From: an uncultured Winogradskyella sp.
GTDB taxonomy: Bacteria > Bacteroidota > Bacteroidia > Flavobacteriales > Flavobacteriaceae
Length of the DNA stretch: 64,000 bases
Reading direction: 5' to 3'
Assembly: GCF_947496485.1 (NCBI RefSeq)
Contig: NZ_CANMCZ010000001.1
Location: 739,596-803,595, forward strand
Below, one piece after another: positions 20,500-30,200 of the stretch (within the stretch, counting starts at the first letter, position 1; each line of letters starts with the position of its first letter). The notes beneath the pieces are model-generated. The model was not told where the DNA came from and did no database searches. It saw only the letters and a program-made list of their open reading frames with translations. A program made the translations under genes and the position numbers.

Positions 20500-21435
20500 A
20501 TGAAAAATTACTCAACAATAAAAGACATTTCCAACCTTTCTGAAACGATTAAGGAGGCCATTTTATTAAAAATGAATCCTTTTGAGTATTCAACACTGGG
20601 ACAACACAAAACCTTAGTGATGTTATTTTTTAATTCGAGTTTACGCACACGTTTGAGCACTGAAAAAGCGGCAAAAAACTTAGGCATGGATGTGATGATT
20701 CTTAATGTAAATGATGCATGGAATTTAGAGTTTGAAGATGGTACGATAATGAACATCGACAAATCCGAACACATTAAGGAAGCTGCACAAGTGATTTCGC
20801 AATATGCAGACATAATTGCAGTTAGAGCCTTTCCAACACTGAAAGACAAAGCAAAAGATGAATCGGAATTAGTTTTAAATAGTTTTAAAACATACGCAAC
20901 GGTTCCTATTGTAAATATGGAAAGTGCCACAGCTCATCCATTGCAAGCTTTGGCTGATGCGATTACAATATCTGAATTAACAGAAAAAAAGAAACCAAAG
21001 GTCGTATTATCTTGGGCACCTCATCCCAAAGCATTACCACAAGCCGTTGCCAATTCATTTGTTGAAATGATGCAGAATTTAGATGTAGATTTAACCATTA
21101 CACATCCTGAAGGTTATGAATTGAACCCACAAATCACAAAAAACTCAACAATCAACTACAATCAAGAAGCGGCTTTAAAAGATGCTGACTTTGTCTATGT
21201 AAAAAATTGGAGTAGTTATTCTGATTATGGTCAAATTCTCAATGAAGATGAGAATTGGATGATGACTAAAGAGAAATTAGGCAAAGCAAAATTTATGCAT
21301 TGTTTGCCAGTAAGACGAAATGTTGTTGTTGAAGATGCTGTTTTAGATAGTCATCAATCTATTGTGATTCAACAAGCTAATAATAGAATTTATGCTGCAC
21401 AAGTTGTGTTGAAGCAAATTTTAGAAAACCTATAA
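20500..21435 (+). CDS. argF': N-acyl-ornithine carbamoyltransferase (acetyl- or succinyl-ornithine)
   Basis: A 311-residue ATCase/OTCase-superfamily enzyme. SSLRTR (46-51) binds carbamoyl phosphate and HCLPVRRNVVVEDAVLD marks the C-terminal domain. The HCLPVRR form and the absence of the ornithine-binding SMG loop of ordinary OTCase point to the transcarbamylases that act on acylated ornithine in Xanthomonas and Bacteroides. Whether acetyl or succinyl ornithine is used turns on one or two residues that I cannot align confidently here. It fits an arg pathway in which deacylation (ArgE) comes after carbamoylation. Confidence 0.85.
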   Translation: MKNYSTIKDISNLSETIKEAILLKMNPFEYSTLGQHKTLVMLFFNSSLRTRLSTEKAAKNLGMDVMILNVNDAWNLEFEDGTIMNIDKSEHIKEAAQVISQYADIIAVRAFPTLKDKAKDESELVLNSFKTYATVPIVNMESATAHPLQALADAITISELTEKKKPKVVLSWAPHPKALPQAVANSFVEMMQNLDVDLTITHPEGYELNPQITKNSTINYNQEAALKDADFVYVKNWSSYSDYGQILNEDENWMMTKEKLGKAKFMHCLPVRRNVVVEDAVLDSHQSIVIQQANNRIYAAQVVLKQILENL

Positions 21436-21436
21436 A

Positions 21437-22213
21437 ATGAAAACACTAAAAATCATAAAAATAGGCGGAAATATTATTGATGACAGTCAAGCTTTAGGGT
21501 CATTTCTAAGTGAGTTTTCTAAGCTTGAAGGCTCAAAAGTATTAGTTCATGGAGGTGGGAAATTGGCAACACAATTAGCTCACAAAATGAATGTTCCTGT
21601 AAAAATGAATGAAGGCAGACGCATTACAGATAGTGACACTTTAGATATTATTACGATGGTTTATGCAGGTAAAATCAATAAAAATATAGTAGCTCAACTG
21701 CAAGTAAATGATTGCAACGCTATTGGGTTTTCTGGAGCTGATGGAAATACTATAGTTTCAGAAAAAAGACCAACGCAACCAATTGATTATGGGTTTGTAG
21801 GTGATGTAAAACAAGTCAACACAAAAACATTAGAAGTGCTTTTAAATCATAATATCACACCAGTATTCTGTGCCATTACTCATGATGAAAATGGACAACT
21901 ACTAAACACCAATGCAGATACCATTGCTTCAGAATTAGCCATTGGATTTGCAAAACATTATAAAACAGAGCTCTATTATTGTTTTGAGAAAAATGGTGTT
22001 TTAAAAGATATTAATGATGATGATTCAGTAGTTGAAAACATTAACACCAAAACCTATCAAAACTTAATTAATGAAGGAATCATTGCTGATGGTATGTTAC
22101 CAAAACTGAATAATTGCTTTTATGCTATAAACAATGATGTAAACAAAGTTTGTATCGGAAAACCAAGCATGCTTTTTGAAACCAATTCACTTTATACAAC
22201 CATTGAAAAATGA
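21437..22213 (+). CDS. argB: acetylglutamate kinase
   Basis: A 258-residue amino-acid kinase. KIGGNIID near the N-terminus and LVHGGGKLATQLA (about 36-48) bind phosphate and ATP; NTNADTIASELAIGF carries the acidic residues of the active site. The protein lacks the N-terminal helix used by arginine-inhibited hexameric kinases, so direct feedback inhibition is less likely; that last point is inference. It starts 1 base after argF' and overlaps argE by 4 bases. Confidence 0.93.
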   Translation: MKTLKIIKIGGNIIDDSQALGSFLSEFSKLEGSKVLVHGGGKLATQLAHKMNVPVKMNEGRRITDSDTLDIITMVYAGKINKNIVAQLQVNDCNAIGFSGADGNTIVSEKRPTQPIDYGFVGDVKQVNTKTLEVLLNHNITPVFCAITHDENGQLLNTNADTIASELAIGFAKHYKTELYYCFEKNGVLKDINDDDSVVENINTKTYQNLINEGIIADGMLPKLNNCFYAINNDVNKVCIGKPSMLFETNSLYTTIEK

Positions 22214-23271
22214 TAGAAAAACTCACAACAGAAGCTATTGCTTTATTGAAACAGCTTATAGAAACACAGTCGTTTTCTTCTGAAGAAGATCAAACGGCTT
22301 TGCTTATTGAGAATTGGTTTACAACACATCAAATCCCTTTTAAGCGCAACAAAAACAACGTTTGGGCAGCCAATAAACATTATGATGAGAAGAAGCCTAC
22401 ACTATTATTAAACTCGCATCATGATACTGTAAAACCAAATAACGGTTACACCAAAGACCCATTTAAAGCCATTGTTGAAGACGGAAAATTATACGGTCTA
22501 GGAAGTAATGACGCTGGTGGTTGTTTAGTATCGTTGATAGCTACATTCATCTACTTCTATGAAAAGAAAGACCTCAACTATAATCTAGTAATTGTTGCTT
22601 CTGCTGAAGAAGAAAGTAGTGGTCCAAATGGATTAAACAGTATGTTAAGTATTATTCCAAAAATCGATGTTGCGATTGTTGGTGAACCGACTTTAATGAA
22701 TTTAGCTATTGCCGAAAAAGGACTAGTTGTTTTTGATGCCAAAGTAAAAGGAACAGCTAGTCATGCAGCACATCCAAATACGGACAATGCCATTTACAAT
22801 ACTATTAATGTATTACAATGGTTTCAGGATTATAAGTTCGAAAAGAAATCACCAGTTCTTGGTGATGTAAAAATGACTGTGACACAGATTAACGCTGGTC
22901 AGCAGCATAATGCTGTACCTTCTGAAGTTGAATTAGTGATTGATGTTCGTGTGAACGATAAATACACAAATCAGGAAATAGCTGATATCTTAACTAAAAA
23001 ATCACCATGTTCAACTATTGAAGCTCGTAGTTTACGATTAAATTCATCATCTATTCCTATGCATCACGATTTGGTTAAAGCTGGAATAGAATTGGGTAGA
23101 GAAACTTATGGTTCGCCGACCTTATCGGACCAAGCAGCACTAAGTTGTCCGTCTTTAAAATTGGGACCAGGTGATAGTACACGATCACATACAGCAGATG
23201 AATTTATTTATTTAGCTGAAATTGAAGAAGGAATAAAAATATATGTTGAATTGTTAGAAAAAGTATTATAG
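22210..23271 (+). CDS. argE: N-acetylornithine/acetylcitrulline deacetylase (M20 family)
   Basis: A 353-residue M20 zinc amidohydrolase. Metal ligands are visible in NSHHDTVKP (His70, Asp72), in GLGSNDAGG (Asp101) and in SAEEE (Glu133/Glu134). The dimerisation domain (KGTASHAAHPNTDNAI) follows. Because the transcarbamylase here is of the acyl-ornithine type, the natural substrate is probably acyl-citrulline. Its stop is followed by a perfect 28-bp inverted repeat. Confidence 0.92.
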   Translation: MIEKLTTEAIALLKQLIETQSFSSEEDQTALLIENWFTTHQIPFKRNKNNVWAANKHYDEKKPTLLLNSHHDTVKPNNGYTKDPFKAIVEDGKLYGLGSNDAGGCLVSLIATFIYFYEKKDLNYNLVIVASAEEESSGPNGLNSMLSIIPKIDVAIVGEPTLMNLAIAEKGLVVFDAKVKGTASHAAHPNTDNAIYNTINVLQWFQDYKFEKKSPVLGDVKMTVTQINAGQQHNAVPSEVELVIDVRVNDKYTNQEIADILTKKSPCSTIEARSLRLNSSSIPMHHDLVKAGIELGRETYGSPTLSDQAALSCPSLKLGPGDSTRSHTADEFIYLAEIEEGIKIYVELLEKVL

Positions 23272-23275
23272 CATT

Positions 23276-23356
23276 ACACCCCTAAAGTCCCCTCAAGGGG
23301 ACACTAGTACTAAAGTTTATTTGAGGATTGTCCCCTTGAGGGGACTTTAGGGGTGT
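23276..23356. repeat. perfect 28-bp inverted repeat between argE and argH
   Basis: The arms at 23276-23303 and 23329-23356 are exact reverse complements over 28 bases, separated by 25 bases. Each arm contains its own palindrome GTCCCCTCAAGGGGAC with a mismatched CA centre, so the unit can fold as one long hairpin or as a cruciform with side stems. It is much richer in G and C than its surroundings. In the transcript it could attenuate or shield the argE/argH junction. Confidence 0.92.
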
Positions 23357-23403
23357 TTTAATAAAAAAAGAATAAAATTATTAACTAAAAAATGAAGGCA
23401 GAG

Positions 23404-23423
23404 ATTCCTGCCTTCGCAGGAAT
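23404..23423. repeat. hairpin immediately before the argH start
   Basis: ATTCCTGC-CTTC-GCAGGAAT is a perfect 8-bp stem with a four-base loop, ending 5 bases before the argH ATG at 23428. It is the core of a commonly seen type of intergenic repeat ('CCTGCCTTCGCAGGAATGA'). It replaces the space where a ribosome-binding region would be expected. Confidence 0.75.
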
Positions 23424-23427
23424 GATT

Positions 23428-24705
23428 ATGAAACTTTGGGACAAAGGCTTTTCAATAGATAAAAAAATAGAACACTTCACTGTTGGTAACGACAGAGAAA
23501 TTGATATGCATATTGCTAAACACGATGTACAAGCATCATTAGCGCATGCCATAATGTTAGAGTCTATAGGAATTATAACTTCGGAAGAATTACAACAACT
23601 CAAAACGGGTTTAAAATCCTTATCAGAATCTATTGAAGATGGAAGTTTTGTAATAGAAGACACCTTTGAAGATGTGCATTCGAAAATTGAACATGAACTC
23701 ACCAAAACTTTAGGCGAAGTTGGAAAAAAAATCCATACAGCACGCTCTAGAAACGATCAGGTTTTAGTCGCACTTCAATTGTATTATAAAGACAATTTAA
23801 GCCTGATTAATGATAAAACTAAAGTATTCTTTAATACACTACTAGATTTAGCCGAAACACATAAGAATAAATTACTACCAGGATATACGCATTTACAAGT
23901 CGCAATGCCTTCCTCTTTTGGATTATGGTTTTCAGCCTATGCCGAATTATTGATTGATGACGTTTATATTCTAAATGCTGTTTCAAAAATTGTTGACCAG
24001 AATCCATTGGGTTCTGCAGCTGGTTACGGAAGTTCATTTCCAATTGACAGAGACATCACGACTGCAGCATTAGGCTTTTCTACTTTAAAATATAATGTAG
24101 TTGCGGCACAATTAAGTAGAGGAAAAAGTGAGCGTTCTATCGCAAGTGCTTTAGGCGGTTTGTGTAATACGATGTCGCGATTTGCTATGGATATTTGTCT
24201 GTATATGAGTCAGAATTTTGGGTTTATCAGTTTTCCAGATGAATTAACTACAGGAAGTAGTATTATGCCACACAAAAAGAATCCTGATGTGTTTGAACTG
24301 ATTAGAGGAAAGTGTAATAAAATTCAGGCCTTACATACTGAAATGTTATTAATCACTAATAATTTACCAAGTGGTTACCACAGAGATTTTCAGTTATTAA
24401 AAGAAAATATTATAAACGCTTTTGAAGATGTTAAAGACATTTTAGACATCTTTAATTATGCTATTCAGCAAATTATTGTGAAAGATGTAGATCTTAATGA
24501 TGACAAATACAAATACCTGTTTACGGTTGATAGTATTAATAATTTAGTGGTTGAAGGCATGAGCTTTAGAGAAGCTTATCAGAAAATTGGAAGTCAGGTT
24601 CAAAACGATACATATCAGCCAGATTTAGGTAAGGAACATTCTCATATTGGGAGTATTCATAATTTGTGTTTGGAGGATATTCGGGCTAAGTTTCCTAACA
24701 AATAA
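23428..24705 (+). CDS. argH: argininosuccinate lyase
   Basis: A 425-residue fumarase/aspartase-superfamily enzyme that releases arginine and fumarate. The signature TGSSIMPHKKNPD is present, as are HSKIEHELT and SRNDQVLVA. The open frame extends up to 23392, but those 12 codons are made of the palindromic repeat; the ATG at 23428 gives MKLWDKGF, the usual start for this family. It ends the arginine operon and is followed by a good hairpin terminator. Confidence 0.95.
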   Translation: MKLWDKGFSIDKKIEHFTVGNDREIDMHIAKHDVQASLAHAIMLESIGIITSEELQQLKTGLKSLSESIEDGSFVIEDTFEDVHSKIEHELTKTLGEVGKKIHTARSRNDQVLVALQLYYKDNLSLINDKTKVFFNTLLDLAETHKNKLLPGYTHLQVAMPSSFGLWFSAYAELLIDDVYILNAVSKIVDQNPLGSAAGYGSSFPIDRDITTAALGFSTLKYNVVAAQLSRGKSERSIASALGGLCNTMSRFAMDICLYMSQNFGFISFPDELTTGSSIMPHKKNPDVFELIRGKCNKIQALHTEMLLITNNLPSGYHRDFQLLKENIINAFEDVKDILDIFNYAIQQIIVKDVDLNDDKYKYLFTVDSINNLVVEGMSFREAYQKIGSQVQNDTYQPDLGKEHSHIGSIHNLCLEDIRAKFPNK

Positions 24706-24725
24706 TGAAAATTTATTTATTACTT

Positions 24726-24756
24726 AAAAGAGTATATGTAAAGTATACTCTTTTTT
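24726..24756 (+). terminator. intrinsic terminator of the arginine operon
   Basis: An 11-bp stem AAAAGAGTATA/TATACTCTTTT with a 7-base loop is followed by a run of T, about 20 bases after the argH stop. Confidence 0.85.
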
Positions 24757-24936
24757 GTTTGCCTTTGTTGAAGCAATTTTCTAACCGTCACAACAACATT
24801 GAAAGCTTAAAAATTTTTCGTAATTATTTATAATTCAGATGATTATAGTGACAATATGGCATATTTTATGAATTCATTAACAATGGTACAATGTTGGTGT
24901 GTAAAAGTTTATAACAACAATCTTAAAATATAAAGA

Positions 24937-25635
24937 ATGAAATTGTTAGATTTTTTTAAAAAACCATTAGAAAGTGCTTCAGATGAAATAACTTCTAAGT
25001 TCAAAACTCCATTTTTCTCAACTTTTTTAATCGTTTGGGTGATAACGAATAATAAATTCATCTATGATTTATTCTTTAATTCAACTATTAAAGATAAAAC
25101 AGATATTTTATCAACTCAATTCAATTTAGGTGAATTGAGTTTTTACGGTAGAAGTTTATTATTGATAGGAATTACATTGCTAATAATGCTTATTTATTAT
25201 ATTATCATTAATATATCTAGGACCATCACAATGATTTCAGAAGAGAGGATAAAGGTTAACCTATTGTCTTCATTAAAAAGTAAAACAATAGGCACTATGG
25301 ATGATGTTGACTTTTGGAAGACAAGAGCTGACAGTTTTAAAGAGAAAACTCGTGAACTGGAAACTGAGCTTTCTTCCTTAAGATTGGATAGAGATAATTA
25401 CAAAAACAAGTTGTTAAAGGCTGATGAAGAAATTGATAAAGTAATCAAAAGCGGTAAATCTCATGTAGAAAGGACTAGGTCAATTTTAAGCAGCAATCTT
25501 TACACTTTTATGGTGAACCCAAGTAAAAATCTAACTGAAAATAAAATTAAAGATTTAAAGAGTAAAATGGATAGTGAATTCAAACTTTATAATGATGAAT
25601 TAAAGCCAAAAACTCCGTCTTTCTTGATTGCATAA
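24937..25635 (+). CDS. uncharacterised two-TM protein with coiled coil
   Basis: A 232-residue protein I do not recognise. Two hydrophobic segments are visible, about residues 26-47 (TPFFSTFLIVWVI...) and 70-92 (RSLLLIGITLLIMLIYYIII), with a polar N-terminus of ~25 residues. A strongly charged, heptad-like stretch at about 128-165 predicts a coiled coil, followed by a soluble tail. Its own promoter region (231 bases upstream) follows the arg terminator, and a bidirectional terminator separates it from gltD, so it is a single-gene unit. No partner gene is adjacent. No function is proposed. Confidence 0.65.
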   Translation: MKLLDFFKKPLESASDEITSKFKTPFFSTFLIVWVITNNKFIYDLFFNSTIKDKTDILSTQFNLGELSFYGRSLLLIGITLLIMLIYYIIINISRTITMISEERIKVNLLSSLKSKTIGTMDDVDFWKTRADSFKEKTRELETELSSLRLDRDNYKNKLLKADEEIDKVIKSGKSHVERTRSILSSNLYTFMVNPSKNLTENKIKDLKSKMDSEFKLYNDELKPKTPSFLIA

Positions 25636-25665
25636 AATTATTAAGAATCTAAAGTAAAACAAAAA

Positions 25666-25691
25666 AAAAGCATCTGTTTCCAGATGCTTTT
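25666..25691. terminator. bidirectional terminator between the orphan gene and gltD
   Basis: A perfect 11-bp stem AAAAGCATCTG/CAGATGCTTTT with a TTTC loop, flanked by A runs on the left and T on the right, so it can end both converging transcripts. Confidence 0.88.
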
Positions 25692-25750
25692 AAATTCTAC
25701 CCTAACAATAGACTTACCCTTAAAATGTTATAGCAGTAGGAAATTCCATT

Positions 25751-27214
25751 TTAGAGTCCTACCAAATCTCCATCAGCATTTTTAGTTGCTAAATCAGATT
25801 TACCCATTAAATAAATATCTACTTGACGTGCTGCTTCTCTACCTTCAGAAATTGCCCATACAATTAAAGATTGTCCACGTCTCATATCACCTGCAGCGAA
25901 TATGTTTGGAATATTAGTTTGATACTTTCCGTAGCTTGCTTTATAGTTAGAACGGACATCTTTCTCTAATCCTAACTTATCAGCTAATGTTGATTCAGGA
26001 CCAGTAAAACCAAGTGCTAATAAAGCTAAATCACAAGGCCATGTTTTTTCTGTACCAGCAATTTCTATTAATTTAGGTCGTTCACCAGGAACCATTTCCC
26101 ATTCTACATTTACCGTTTTTAAAGCGGTTAGCTTTCCTTTTTTGTCAGTAATAAACTCTTTAGTGTTTATTAACCAATTACGTTCCACACCTTCCTTATG
26201 TGAAGAGGATGTCTTCAATTGTAATGGCCAATATGGCCAAGGTGTTGCAGGTGATCTGTGTCCAGGCGGTTTTGGCATAATTTCAAAATTCACCACCGAT
26301 TTTGCTCCTTGACGGTTGGATGTTCCAATACAATCTGATCCTGTATCTCCACCTCCAATTACAATAACGTTCTTATCAGTTGCTAATACTTGATCTTTTA
26401 TGTCTTGTCCAAAAACCACTTTAGTTTGTTGGGTTAGAAAATCCATAGCTTGCACGACTCCATCTGCATCAATGCCTGGTGTTGGCAGACTTCGTCTTTC
26501 TGTTGCTCCTCCACAGAGTACAACAGCATCAAAAGCTTTTAGGTCTTCAACATCGTAATTTACTCCAACATTTACGTTGGTTTTAAACACAATGCCTTCT
26601 GCTTCTAAAATAGCTAAGCGACGGTCTATAATCTCCTTTTCCATTTTAAAATTCGGAATGCCATAACGCAGTAACCCGCCAATAGCATCATCGCGTTCAA
26701 AAACAGTAACTGTATGTCCTGCTCTATTTAATTGTTGCGCTGCGGCCAAACCTGCTGGTCCAGAACCTACAATTGCAATCTCTTTACCTGTCCTTGTTTT
26801 TGGAGGTTGTGGTTTAATCCAACCTTCTTTAAAAGCACGTTCTACAATATTTTTTTCAATATTTTCTATAGAAACCGGATCTTCAATAAGACCTAACACA
26901 CAAGCCTGTTCGCAAGGAGCAGGACATAATCTTCCTGTAAATTCAGGGAAATTGTTAGTTGAATGCAAAATCCAAGAGGCTTTTTGCCATTCACCTTGAT
27001 GTACCATATGATTAAAATCTGGGATTAGATTCCCAAGCGGACAGCCACTATGACAAAATGGAATTCCGCAATCCATACAACGCGATCCTTGTTCTTTTAA
27101 ATCCTTTTCCTTAAGCGGCACAGTAAATTCCTTGTAATGTTTTACACGATCTTTTACTGGCTTGTATTTTTCGTCTTTTCTTTCGAATTCTTTAAAACCT
27201 GTTACTTTTCCCAT
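25751..27214 (-). CDS. gltD: glutamate synthase (NADPH) small subunit
   Basis: A 487-residue flavoprotein passing electrons from NAD(P)H to the large subunit. N-terminal Fe-S cysteines are Cys46, Cys49, Cys54 and Cys58 (CMDCGIPFCHSGC). The FAD motif VGSGPAGLAAAQQLNRAGH and the NAD(P) motif VIGGGDTGSDCIG follow, and the end GDMRRGQSLIVWAISEGREAA is characteristic. It lies 3 bases downstream of gltB. Confidence 0.96.
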   Translation of the reverse strand: MGKVTGFKEFERKDEKYKPVKDRVKHYKEFTVPLKEKDLKEQGSRCMDCGIPFCHSGCPLGNLIPDFNHMVHQGEWQKASWILHSTNNFPEFTGRLCPAPCEQACVLGLIEDPVSIENIEKNIVERAFKEGWIKPQPPKTRTGKEIAIVGSGPAGLAAAQQLNRAGHTVTVFERDDAIGGLLRYGIPNFKMEKEIIDRRLAILEAEGIVFKTNVNVGVNYDVEDLKAFDAVVLCGGATERRSLPTPGIDADGVVQAMDFLTQQTKVVFGQDIKDQVLATDKNVIVIGGGDTGSDCIGTSNRQGAKSVVNFEIMPKPPGHRSPATPWPYWPLQLKTSSSHKEGVERNWLINTKEFITDKKGKLTALKTVNVEWEMVPGERPKLIEIAGTEKTWPCDLALLALGFTGPESTLADKLGLEKDVRSNYKASYGKYQTNIPNIFAAGDMRRGQSLIVWAISEGREAARQVDIYLMGKSDLATKNADGDLVGL

Positions 27215-27217
27215 CTT

Positions 27218-30200
27218 CTATACTGTTTCTAATTCTTCAACCATTTGTTCTTCTGTCTCTAAACGTTTCAACGCACGTTTGTATTCCGTTGGCATCACTC
27301 TTACAAAATGACTTAAACTTGTTTCCCAATCTGCTAATAATTCAGAGCCTCTGTTACTTTTTGTGTATTTCACATGCTTCTCAATAAGCGCCTTTAATTC
27401 GTCAGCATCTTTCTTAAGAATCTTTTCAAATTCAATCGTTTCGGTATTACATAATCCGTTTACGAACTTATTTTCAGGATCATAAACATAAGCAATACCT
27501 CCACTCATTCCAGCTGCAAAATTTCGTCCTGTTTTACCAAGAACTACCACTTTTCCTCCAGTCATATATTCACAACAATGATCTCCTACACCTTCTACAA
27601 CTGCTGTAGCCCCTGAGTTTCTAACCGCAAAACGTTCTCCTGCAATACCATTGATATAAGCCTGACCTTCAACTGCACCAAATAAACATACATTACCAAT
27701 AATAATGTTGTCTTCTGCTACAAAATCTGCCTTAACAGGCTTCTTTACAATTAATTTAGCGCCAGATAATCCTTTTCCTAAATAGTCATTGGTATTTCCT
27801 TCAAGTTTAAAGGTTAATCCATGTGCACCAAAAGCTCCAAAACTTTGTCCTGCTGAACCTTCAAAATTGATATTCAAGGTATCTTCTGGTAAGCCTAAAT
27901 GACCATATATTTTTGAAATTTCATTACTTACAATAGCACCAACTGTTCGGTTAGTATTCTTAATCGGATAAGCCAATGTCATCTGCTCTTTTCTGTATAA
28001 AGCGCGATGCGAATCTTTTAGAATTTTAAAATCTAATACATTATCTAAATTGTGCTCTTGCTTTTCGGTATTTTTAACCGTCATTTTACTGTATGCCTCT
28101 GGTCTATGCAAGATCGACGATAGATCTAAACCTTTAGCTTTGTAATGCTTAATCGCTTTATTGGCGTTTATTTTATGGGTTTGACCAACCATTTCAGCCA
28201 TAGTCCTAAACCCTAATTCAGCCATAATCGCTCTCAATTCTTCAGCGATATAGTAGAAGAAATTAATAACATGTTCTGGTGTACCTTTAAAGTTTTTTCG
28301 CAATTCTTTATCTTGTGTAGCGATACCAACAGGACAGGTGTTTAAGTGACATTTACGCATCATTATACATCCTGAAGCTACTAATGGTGCCGTTGCAAAT
28401 CCAAATTCTTCAGCACCCAAAAGTGCAGCAATAGCGACATCTCGACCCGTTTTTAATTGTCCATCACATTCTACAACAATACGACTTCTTAGGTTGTTTA
28501 GAACTAAAGTTTGTTGTGCCTCTGCTATACCAAGTTCCCAAGGTAAACCTGCGTGTTTTAATGAAGTAAGTGGAGATGCTCCTGTTCCACCATCATAGCC
28601 TGAAATTAAAACTACATCAGCCTTCGCTTTTGCAACTCCTGCTGCAATAGTACCAACACCAACTTCAGACACTAGTTTTACATTAATTCTCGCTTCCCGA
28701 TTAGCGTTTTTTAAATCGTAAATCAGTTGCGCTAAATCTTCTATTGAATAAATATCGTGATGTGGTGGTGGTGAAATTAAACCTACAAATGGTGTTGAAT
28801 TACGAGCTGCGGCAATCCATGGCAATACTTTTTCACCAGGCAATTGCCCTCCTTCACCAGGCTTAGCACCTTGAGCCATTTTAATCTGAATCTCTTTAGC
28901 ATTTGTTAAATAGTGAGACGTTACTCCAAAACGACCAGAAGCCACTTGTTTTATGGCTGAGTTTCTGCTGTCTCCATTAACATCTGGTTGAAAACGTTTT
29001 CTGTCTTCCCCTCCTTCACCAGAATTAGATTTTCCTCCAATTCTATTCATGGCAATGGCTAAATTCTCATGTGCTTCTCTAGAAATCGACCCATATGACA
29101 TTGCACCTGTTTTGAAGCGTTTTACGATTTCTGTCCATGGTTCTACTTCTTCAATCGGAATTGGATCTATATTGTTAAATTCAAATAAACCACGAATAGT
29201 CATTAAATTTTCGGACTGTTCGTTTATAGCCTTAGCATAAACATCATAACTCTTCTGATCACTCAATCTCACTGCTTGTTGCAGTTTCGCAACCGTTGTT
29301 GGATTGAATAAATGTTTTTCACCATTTCGTCTCCATCTGTAATCTCCACCTATGTTTAATCCTAAACGTTTATCTACAATATTTTCTGGATAAGCATGGT
29401 GGTATCTTTTATCAATTTCTTTTTCGATTTCATATAAACCAATGCCTTCTATTCTAGATGTAGTATATGGAAAGTACTTTTCAACGAATTGCGAATTGAA
29501 ACCAACGATTTCAAATATTTGAGAACCTCTGTATGAACGCAACGTTGAGATTCCTATTTTATTCATTATTTTTAGAATGCCCTTGCCAATGGCCTTGTTG
29601 AAATTATCTACCGCTTTTTGCTCATCCATGTCAGTGATAAAACCATCCTTAACTTGCATTCTAATAATTTCGTTAACCATATAAGGATTTACAGCACTCG
29701 CTCCGTAACCAAATAAAGTTGCAAAATGATGTGGTTCACGTGGTTCTGCAGATTCTATTATGATATCGAAATACGAACGCTTACGTAATCGATTCATCTG
29801 ATGGCTCACATAAGAACATGCTAATAATGGAGGAATTGGAGCTAACTCCTTACTAACTCCTCTATCTGAAAGTATAATAATGTTAGTTTTTCGTTCTAGT
29901 GCTTTTTCAATTTGAACAATGATGTTATCCAAGGCATCTTCTAGACCGTTTAAACCTTTAGCTTTTTGGTATAATATTTCTATGGTTTCGGCTTTATAGC
30001 TTTCAACTTTTATATTTCTAATTTTATCTAAATCGTCATTAGATATTACTGGGTTCTGAATTTTTAATTTTCTACATTGTCTTTCTGTAATGCTGAAAAT
30101 ATTTCGATCTTTTCCTAAGGCCAAACTAATATCTGTTACGATTTCTTCTCTAATACCATCTAAAGGTGGATTAGTAACCTGAGCAAACAACTGTTTAAAG

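Noticed and set aside
20508..20930. Antisense open frame of 140 codons opposite argF'
   Set aside because: Composition mirrors the real gene on the other strand; no start context or motif.
23392..23427. Upstream argH start giving 12 extra residues
   Set aside because: These codons are made by the CCTGCCTTCGCAGGAATGA-type repeat; the ATG at 23428 matches the family start.
23385..23705. Antisense open frame of 106 codons over the argH start
   Set aside because: It is a by-product of argH and the palindromic repeat.
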